Assembly: GCA_937873495.1 (NCBI GenBank)
Contig: CALMXZ010000011.1
Location: 532,808-596,807, forward strand
DNA length: 64,000 nucleotides
DNA from: an uncultured Trueperaceae bacterium
GTDB taxonomy: Bacteria; Deinococcota; Deinococci; Deinococcales; Trueperaceae
Direction: 5' to 3'
The position numbers were made by a program, and so were the translations under genes. Position 1 is the stretch's first letter, and each line of letters starts with the position of its first letter. Below the pieces are notes generated by a model. The model was given only the letters and a program-made list of their open reading frames with translations, did not search any database and was not told the origin of the DNA. Below, piece by piece: positions 56,401 through 64,000 of the stretch.

Positions 56401-59400
56401 GGTAGCCCTTCATTGAGGACGTTGCGCGAGTGTCGGGCGGCTTATCGCGACATTGTTGCTACCGTTCGTTCGGTAGCCCTTCATTGAGGAATGGCGGCCT
56501 GGGCAGCGCGCTGGACGCCGACCGTGGTTGCTACCGTTCGTTCGGTAGCCCTTCATTGAGGATCGTTCGGATCCAGCGGATCCGTACCGCCCAAGGTTGC
56601 TACCGTTCGTTCGGTAGCCCTTCATTGAGGAGCCACGATGTAGCCGGCCATCGGTTCGGTCATGACGTTGCTACCGTTCGTTCGGTAGCCCTTCATTGAG
56701 GATTCAAGAAGGCTTGAACTCGGCGGTGATGCACTGCCTGGTTGCTACCGTTCGTTCGGTAGCCCTTCATTGAGGATCCGCCCCACAGTCACCGCCGCGG
56801 CGCAGTTGCGCGGTTGCTACCGTTCGTTCGGTAGCCCTTCATTGAGGAGCTCCCTTCGGCGAGGCTCCCGCCAGGCCAGCTTCGGGTTGCTACCGTTCGT
56901 TCGGTAGCCCTTCATTGAGGAGTGGTGTTGGGCGCGGAGCGATCCCGTCTCCCCCGTCGTTGCTACCGTTCGTTCGGTAGCCCTTCATTGAGGATCCGCC
57001 TTGGCAAGGCATATCGTGTTGACGCAAAGTTGCTACCGTTCGTTCGGTAGCCCTTCATTGAGGATTCGGTGGCGATGACCAAGATGCGACGGTCATCCTG
57101 GTTGCTACCGTTCGTTCGGTAGCCCTTCATTGAGGAACTTGACACTAGGATGATCCTGTTTCTAGCGGCGGTTGCTACCGTTCGTTCGGTAGCCCTTCAT
57201 TGAGGAACTGATAATCAAGGGGGAGGGATAGACCCTCCCCCTAGTTGCTACCGTTCGTTCGGTAGCCCTTCATTGAGGAAGCGATTCGTTGGAGCGGAAC
57301 CATTCCATCCGCCATTCAAGTTGCTACCGTTCGTTCGGTAGCCCTTCATTGAGGATGGGATGGATGAGTGGCTGAGGGACGATCTGGAACGTTGCTACCG
57401 TTCGTTCGGTAGCCCTTCATTGAGGAGCGCGTACACACCGCCACAGGCCACCAGACCCACGTTGCTACCGTTCGTTCGGTAGCCCTTCATTGAGGAAGCA
57501 TCACTGCGCCAGCGGTGGCGCCGACAATGCGTGTTGCTACCGTTCGTTCGGTAGCCCTTCATTGAGGAAACCTGGCCGTGAAACGCCGCGCCAACGACTT
57601 CAAGTTGCTACCGTTCGTTCGGTAGCCCTTCATTGAGGATTGGCCGGTGTGAGGCGTTGCGGCAGCGTCTGGATGGTTGCTACCGTTCGTTCGGTAGCCC
57701 TTCATTGAGGAAGGTAGTATAGCATCGACTCGGTTTGCAGTCAATAGTTGCTACCGTTCGTTCGGTAGCCCTTCATTGAGGACCTACGCGGTGTGCGATG
57801 ACGACGGCATAATCCGGTTGCTACCGTTCGTTCGGTAGCCCTTCATTGAGGACGATCCCTTAGCGCACCAACACCGCCAAACCAACAAGGTTGCTACCGT
57901 TCGTTCGGTAGCCCTTCATTGAGGAGTCTTGCCAGATCCCACCATTCCGTATGTGAACGTGACCGCGTTGCTACCGTTCGTTCGGTAGCCCTTCATTGAG
58001 GAGCTACTATGGCGACGGTGACGCCGGGCGATTCCTAGTTGCTACCGTTCGTTCGGTAGCCCTTCATTGAGGAGCTTACCGCCCGCCGGGAGACCGTTCG
58101 CGCGCTTCGGTTGCTACCGTTCGTTCGGTAGCCCTTCATTGAGGAGCAGCACGGTCAGTGAGGACCTTGGGAGTCTCCTGGAGTTGCTACCGTTCGTTCG
58201 GTAGCCCTTCATTGAGGACTCCGCGACGGCACGGCCATGAGGTACGTCGGCGAGTTGCTACCGTTCGTTCGGTAGCCCTTCATTGAGGAGCCGACTTCAA
58301 GGCGAACACGACGCGACCGTGGGAGGTTGCTACCGTTCGTTCGGTAGCCCTTCATTGAGGAACCTCGCGCAGGACGCCTTCCGGTGCCACTCCGTTGTTG
58401 CTACCGTTCGTTCGGTAGCCCTTCATTGAGGATTCGCGTCGATCACACGATGACGGTCGAACTGCCAGGTTGCTACCGTTCGTTCGGTAGCCCTTCATTG
58501 AGGACGCGACCGCATAAAAGCCTGGGAGCTGGTCGGCAAGCGTTGCTACCGTTCGTTCGGTAGCCCTTCATTGAGGACGGCCAGCGCGGCGCGGGCGGAC
58601 GATGCCGAGCGGGCGTTGCTACCGTTCGTTCGGTAGCCCTTCATTGAGGACAGGGTGTGGGGGCCGCCGCCGTCGCTGCATTGGGCAGTTGCTACCGTTC
58701 GTTCGGTAGCCCTTCATTGAGGACAGCGGGAACCGTTCCTCGGGATCCTCGTAGTCGAAGTTGCTACCGTTCGTTCGGTAGCCCTTCATTGAGGATAACG
58801 GGGTTCCCACACCATGCCGCAGCGCCCCGCGTTGCTACCGTTCGTTCGGTAGCCCTTCATTGAGGAGTGCCGTCGCTGGCGACCTTGTAGACGGCGTCGC
58901 CGACGTTGCTACCGTTCGTTCGGTAGCCCTTCATTGAGGAGGGCTGCGGGGGGACTCCGGCTCGACCGGGGCGAGGGTTGCTACCGTTCGTTCGGTAGCC
59001 CTTCATTGAGGATCGGCGTACGTCTGCCCGGCCTCCTGGGCGGCGCGGGTTGCTACCGTTCGTTCGGTAGCCCTTCATTGAGGACTTCTACGCCTATCGG
59101 AAGCAGTACCCGGGCTTCCGAGTTGCTACCGTTCGTTCGGTAGCCCTTCATTGAGGAACGGAGCTGCCGACCGGCTACCGCAAGGTGATCGGCCTCGAGT
59201 TGCTACCGTTCGTTCGGTAGCCCTTCATTGAGGATTGCGTAGTCGCGCCGGTGAGACCGTCACTCGCCGTTGCTACCGTTCGTTCGGTAGCCCTTCATTG
59301 AGGAGCCGAGACTACGACGCCAGGACCAGAGAACGTGATGGTTGCTACCGTTCGTTCGGTAGCCCTTCATTGAGGATTCGCGAACTCGGCGAGTAGCGCG

Positions 59401-61900
59401 GCCTTGACGGCGTCGCGTTGCTACCGTTCGTTCGGTAGCCCTTCATTGAGGACCCCAACAACCTTCTTGGGGTCGAGGGCGGCGGACTGTTGCTACCGTT
59501 CGTTCGGTAGCCCTTCATTGAGGAACGTGGTCGCGTGAGGTTCGGATGGGCCACGTGCCGGTTGCTACCGTTCGTTCGGTAGCCCTTCATTGAGGAACGC
59601 CACGGCGTGGCGTGTCAACACCTAGTGCGGGGGTTGCTACCGTTCGTTCGGTAGCCCTTCATTGAGGATTGATCGTCGTCGTGGCGAGCGTGTTGGCGTC
59701 GAATGTTGCTACCGTTCGTTCGGTAGCCCTTCATTGAGGACCTCCAGCCCTCCCCGGCCGCGATCGGCAGGGGACGAATGTTGCTACCGTTCGTTCGGTA
59801 GCCCTTCATTGAGGAGCCCACGACGAGCGCCGCGCCCTCTGGCGCCGCGACGGGTTGCTACCGTTCGTTCGGTAGCCCTTCATTGAGGAGAGGCGGCTTA
59901 GGGTGCCGAGGCCGATCATTAGCGGCGTTGCTACCGTTCGTTCGGTAGCCCTTCATTGAGGAGCTCAGCCGACGAGATCGAGATCACCAGCACCGCGGTT
60001 GCTACCGTTCGTTCGGTAGCCCTTCATTGAGGAGTGTGCGCGCTCGTCGGCAACGGTGAGGTGAAGATCAGGTTGCTACCGTTCGTTCGGTAGCCCTTCA
60101 TTGAGGAGACCCGACGACCCTTGACGCGCTCTGGGACTCCAAGGTTGCTACCGTTCGTTCGGTAGCCCTTCATTGAGGAACCTCTGCTGTCTGTTTCATG
60201 GCGGCGGAAAGCTCGTTGCTACCGTTCGTTCGGTAGCCCTTCATTGAGGAACCGTCGCTGCTATCCGGCGAGGGCCGCACGGCGCGGGTTGCTACCGTTC
60301 GTTCGGTAGCCCTTCATTGAGGACTCGCCTGGGCGTTCTTCAGCGTGGCCTGCATCCCGTTGCTACCGTTCGTTCGGTAGCCCTTCATTGAGGAATCAAC
60401 TACGGAGGTCCAGGGGATGGATAAGCACAGTTGCTACCGTTCGTTCGGTAGCCCTTCATTGAGGACGAGCGCTCACGCGTGCCCGACGCGAGTCAGCGCG
60501 GGCGTTGCTACCGTTCGTTCGGTAGCCCTTCATTGAGGAGTCGACCCCGTCAACGGCAGCGACAGTGCGGCCGGTACGGTTGCTACCGTTCGTTCGGTAG
60601 CCCTTCATTGAGGACCCTCCGCCCGGGCATGGGCGGCGGCGACAAGCTCGTTGCTACCGTTCGTTCGGTAGCCCTTCATTGAGGAATCAGGCTGTCGAGC
60701 AGGTTGGCGGCCGGCGCGACCAAGTTGCTACCGTTCGTTCGGTAGCCATTCATTGAGGAAGAAGAACGTGCCCCCACACACACGTGCGGGGGGTTGCTAC
60801 CGTTCGTTCGGTAGCCCTTCATTGAGGACAGCCGCCGCCGTCGTCACGCGCGGGCGTGACCTGGTTGCTACCGTTCGTTCGGTAGCCCTTCATTGAGGAA
60901 GTTCGACCGCCACCTGATCGACGCCTGCGGGCTGGACGTTGCTACCGTTCGTTCGGTAGCCCTTCATTGAGGAGACGACCTCACGGCCTCCTGGAGGGAC
61001 TTGCAGGCCGAGTTGCTACCGTTCGGTAGCCCTTCATTGAGGACGGACGCGCCGCCTCGCCCGCCACCGCCACCGTCTCGTTGCGACCGTTCGTTCGGTA
61101 GCCCTTCATTGAGGAGCCAAGTACGTCGGTGGGCGTTGCGGTGCGATCTCCAGGTTGCTACCGTTCGTTCGGTAGCCCTTCATTGAGGAGTGAGCGGCCT
61201 GGAGCCTCTTGGGCAGTTCCGGGTTGCTACCGTTCGTTCGGTAGCCCTTCATTAAGGACAGGGTGCCGTAGTCGTCGGTGTCACGGCCCGCGGCGTTGCT
61301 ACCGTTCGTTCGGTAGCCCTTCATTGAGGACTGACCGACCAGGAGCTCGTCGACAACCACCTGCCCGGCGAGTTGCTGCCGTTCGTTCGGTAGCCCTTCA
61401 TTGAGGACCGTCATGGCTGAGGGGCCGGGGTTGCGCCGCGATCGTTGCTACCGTTCATTCGGTAGCCATTCATTGAGGAGGCTGTGATGCTTGTCCACCA
61501 CACGAGAAAGATGGATGCTACTTCGGTAGTCCTTCATTGAGGACCGGCCTCGACGAGCTCGCCGATGGCGATTGAGACGTTGCCACCGCTGATTCGGTAG
61601 CCCTTCATTGAGGACTCGTCTATGGGGACCTTATCCTCATGCGGATTCCTCGGGTTGCTACCGTTGATTCGGTAGTCTTTTATTGAGGACGCCAGCGGAC
61701 TGTCGCGACGATGCCGACAATCAGGAGTTGCTACCGTCGGTTCGGTAGCCCTTCATTGAGGAGCCGAAGCCCGGAACGCCGGCAGATTCTTCACCCGTTG
61801 TCATCGTCTTTTCGGTAACGCTTAATCGAGAAGAGCCCGACATCCAAACCACCTTCGCCTAACCCTCTGTACTACAGCTGTTCCGGTAGTCCTGTTGAGG
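53433..61900 (+). CRISPR. type I-G CRISPR array, about 118 repeats
   Basis: 36-nt repeat starting GTTGCTACCG and ending CCCTTCATTGAGGA; the 7-bp stem GCTACCG/CGGTAGC closes the loop TTCGTT, and the 3' end ATTGAGGA resembles the usual 8-nt type I tag ATTGAAAC, which sets transcription to the plus strand. Counting by eye gives 112 near-exact repeats from 53433 to 61479 and about six decayed ones to 61900. Spacers are mostly 34-38 nt (range about 33-41). Variants: A for G at 54952, gccatt at 60724 and 61444, a 4-nt TTCG deletion in the loop at 61012, gttgcgacc at 61080, attaagga at 61223, gttgctgcc at 61372. The last repeats (61513, 61579, 61654, 61727, 61797, 61869) are progressively degenerate, as expected for the oldest end. 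Confidence 0.97.
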
Positions 61901-62143
61901 ATTCATTGCTGCAACAGGAGGCTACCCGTACATTGTCACAGCCATACTGCTCTTAGATAACTGCTCCATATCACAGCCATCAACCTCTAAGGCCTATCTC
62001 AAACTTGCTATACAATTGCTGCTATTAGGCTGACGCAATGTTTGTGATCAATCGTCTCAACGAGACGGCACGACGATTGAACCTCCTGTCCACTCCCAAC
62101 TTAGCGACAGGTCGGCCTAACCGACCCACCAGATAGTCCACCC
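61901..62143. other. trailer region, AT-rich
   Basis: No gene. CGTCTC/GAGACG (62053-62067) is a small hairpin that may stop array transcription. TATACA near 62010 is a possible promoter element of unknown use. Confidence 0.4.
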
Positions 62144-63643
62144 CTAGCCCGCCACAAACCCCTCGATCGCCCCCCGCAACGCCACCAAAGACTCCCTATG
62201 CACATACATCATGTGCCCGGCCTCATAGAACGACATGGAGACGTTCGCCCGCTGCTCCGCCGTGAGCCCCATGTGCGCGAACGTGTGCAACGTGGCGAAG
62301 TAGGGCGTGGCCAAGTCGTAGTACCCGTTGGCGACGTGAACCCTCAGGAACGGGTTGATGCTCATCGCCTGCCTGAGCGTCTCCGCCACGTTCAGGTAGC
62401 GGTTCTCGACGTCCTTGTACGACCAGCTCTTGTACAGGTCCGCGAGGATCTCGTACGGCAGGTCGGTCTGGAAGCCCAGCTCGTCGCGCACGTACTCGTT
62501 GAGGGTCGCGGTGTACGGGCCTTGGGTGGCCGACATGCTGGGGTCGAACTCGAAGCGCTCGCCCGCCGAGTCGCGGTCGACGCCCGTGTAACGGCTGTCG
62601 ATGCGGCCCACCGTGCGGCCGTCTGCGCGCAGGAGCTCCTTGGTGAAGCGGAAGATGTCGATGCGCAGGCCGGTCGACTCGACGTACGCCTGGCTCAGGC
62701 CCGTGTAACGCGCGAGTAAGGCCGCTACGGCAGACCGCTCCTCCGCCGGCAGCCGGTCGCCGAGGAACAGCGCCGGCGCGTAGCGCTCGTGGACGAACGC
62801 CTCCACGCGCTCGAGCAGCACTGACACCGGGAGCGCCTGCAACTCGGCGTCGAGCCGGCCGTGGTAGTGCGCGGTCGCGGCGTACGTCGGGAGGAACAGG
62901 AGCGGCGGCAGGTCGTTGCCGGGGCCGAAGCGCGCGGTCGAGAAGTCGAGGATGGCCGACACGAGGATGAGCCCGTTCAAGTACAGGCCGTGCCGCTCCT
63001 GCAGGTGCCCGGCCAGGCCGGCGGCGCGCGTCGTGCCGTAGCTCTCGCCCGCGAGGAACTTGGGGCTGCCCCAGCGACCGTAGCGGCCCGTGTACAGGCG
63101 GATGAAAGCGCCCACGCTCTGCACGTCGGCGTCCACGTTGTGGAAGTCCTTCGCCTTCACGCCCTCGACGGGCCGGCTGTAACCCGTGCTCACGGGGTCG
63201 ATGAACACCAGGTCCGTGACGTCGAGGAGCGAGACGTCGTTCGGCACCAGCCGGTAGGGCGGTGCGGACGGGTAGCCGTCGTCGTCCAGTTCGACACGCT
63301 TGGGGCCGAAGAGGCCGAGGTGCATCCATACGGAGGACGAACCGGGGCCGCCGTTGAAGCTGAACGTGACCGGGCGCTTGGTCTTGTCCGTCACGCCATC
63401 GAGCTCGTACGCCACGAAGAAGACCTCGGCGCGCGGCTTCACACCCTCGAACTTGCCCGCCTTCTCGCCCTCCCCCACCGCCTCCTCGCTCAGCACGATG
63501 GTGCCGGCGGTCGCGGTGTACGAGACCTTCTTGCCGAGGATCGTCGTCTCGTGGTGCGTGACGACGAGGTTGTCCTTGGGCGTGCCCTGGGCGCCGGCAT
63601 CCGCGGGCGCGGCGGCGGGAGCTGTCTCTGACCCGTTGGCCAC
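62144..63643 (-). CDS. S10 serine carboxypeptidase-like protein
   Basis: 499 aa alpha/beta-hydrolase. Catalytic Ser201 in LAGESYGTTRAAG; FNGGPGSSSVWMHLGLFGPK is the oxyanion-hole block; the Asp is in ANGYYDLATP and the His in YEAGHMMYVH. The start is GTG 63643, preceded by AAGGAGAG; a longer frame to 63781 has no ribosome site. The N-terminus has no clear signal peptide (Ala/Pro-rich), so it may be cytoplasmic, unlike eukaryotic members. Removes C-terminal residues from peptides. Confidence 0.93.
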   Translation of the reverse strand: MANGSETAPAAAPADAGAQGTPKDNLVVTHHETTILGKKVSYTATAGTIVLSEEAVGEGEKAGKFEGVKPRAEVFFVAYELDGVTDKTKRPVTFSFNGGPGSSSVWMHLGLFGPKRVELDDDGYPSAPPYRLVPNDVSLLDVTDLVFIDPVSTGYSRPVEGVKAKDFHNVDADVQSVGAFIRLYTGRYGRWGSPKFLAGESYGTTRAAGLAGHLQERHGLYLNGLILVSAILDFSTARFGPGNDLPPLLFLPTYAATAHYHGRLDAELQALPVSVLLERVEAFVHERYAPALFLGDRLPAEERSAVAALLARYTGLSQAYVESTGLRIDIFRFTKELLRADGRTVGRIDSRYTGVDRDSAGERFEFDPSMSATQGPYTATLNEYVRDELGFQTDLPYEILADLYKSWSYKDVENRYLNVAETLRQAMSINPFLRVHVANGYYDLATPYFATLHTFAHMGLTAEQRANVSMSFYEAGHMMYVHRESLVALRGAIEGFVAG

Positions 63644-63804
63644 GGTCTCTCCTTGCGCGCGCCTCGTGAACGAGGACCCCCTGAACGTGAACGCCTTATG
63701 GGCGGGCTCGCCGGCGGCGCGCTGTTGGACTCTGGCGGAACGATACCGCGGCGGCCTGGCAGGCACCGTGCGAGTGCCCACACTATCGGTTCACATGACT
63801 CAGC

Positions 63805-63810
63805 TATATT
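63805..63810 (+). promoter_or_regulatory. possible -10 box for the last gene
   Basis: TATATT lies 55 bp before the ATG at 63865; no matching -35 is clear. Confidence 0.35.
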
Positions 63811-63864
63811 ACGGCCTGCCGTCCGAGCAGAACTCGCGCAACTGCGAGTAGGAAGGTGGATCGC

Positions 63865-64000
63865 ATGCCTCGCATGACTCGTATAGCGGCTGCGCTAGCG
63901 CTGGCCGTAGCACTATCGGCGGTAGCGCTGGCCCAAGAGCTCCCTCAGGAAGACCCCGCGGCCGAGGAGGCCCTCGCGCAAGCGCTGAGCGCCGTCAACG
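63865..64000 (+). CDS. secreted protein, N-terminal part (runs off window)
   Basis: ATG at 63865 with AGGAAGGTGG upstream. The product starts MPRMTRIAAALALAVALSAV, then ALAQELPQEDPAAEEALAQA: a typical signal peptide with cleavage after ALA, then an acidic mature start. Only about 45 residues lie in the window, so no family can be assigned. Confidence 0.75.
   Translation, partial: MPRMTRIAAALALAVALSAVALAQELPQEDPAAEEALAQALSAVN

Noticed and set aside
53585-61414. Many short ORFs on both strands with repeated MKGYRTNGSN or CYRSFGSPSLR
   Set aside because: These are translations of the CRISPR repeat itself and stop or change with each spacer; not genes.

Overview
High-GC bacterial chromosome segment with no rRNA or tRNA genes seen. 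The gene families fit Deinococcota, perhaps a Truepera-like lineage: an archaeal/eukaryal-type ProRS, an M29 aminopeptidase, an FrnE-type DsbA protein, and several start codons only 8-10 nt downstream of a TAnnnT -10 box, as in leaderless mRNAs. This placement is inference from families and gene style, not from a marker gene.

Layout. 1-21.5 kb is mostly housekeeping: galE (cut by the window edge), ilvE, a DMT transporter, a G8/beta-helix lipoprotein, proS, a ParB-like/USP fusion, frnE, metG with a leader peptide and attenuator-like hairpin, a Fic-like protein, recQ, an M29 aminopeptidase, yceH, a CNNM/CBS protein and a MauG-type peroxidase. 21.5-32.6 kb is a leftward sugar-uptake and glycoside cluster (LacI regulator, two ABC permeases, a binding protein, two secreted proteins, a GH130 enzyme, a Gfo/Idh oxidoreductase), with many 4-bp ATGA/GTGA/TTGA overlaps and a LacI-type operator on its promoter. 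32.7-35.2 kb is a small accessory island (HicAB, a NADAR protein, unknowns). 35.2-42.3 kb is an IclR-linked leftward operon for peptide-like uptake (binding protein, DppB/DppC permeases, MFS, M20 amidohydrolase). 42.3-44.3 kb is gene-poor with an IS481-like remnant and strong hairpins. 44.3-53.3 kb is a complete type I-G (formerly I-U) cas operon: csb1, csb2, cas3 with C-terminal HD, a Csb3-like large subunit, cas4-cas1 fusion, cas2. It is followed by a very long CRISPR array (about 118 repeats, 53433-61900) whose far end decays. A serine carboxypeptidase and the start of a secreted protein close the window.

Main discovery candidate. Immediately upstream of the cas promoter, on the minus strand, lies a single degenerate CRISPR unit that was not annotated as part of the array. 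It has an exact copy of the last 12 nt of the array repeat (including the 8-nt tag ATTGAGGA), then a 37-nt guide-sized segment, then a repeat-like 7-bp hairpin followed by CCTTC. The first 15 nt of the guide match the cas promoter/transcription start region (44366-44380) with mismatches only at positions 6 and 12, the positions flipped out in type I crRNA-target duplexes. The match then stops. This is what a crRNA-like autorepressor of the cas operon would look like: Cascade loaded with it could sit on the cas promoter without a full-length target for Cas3.
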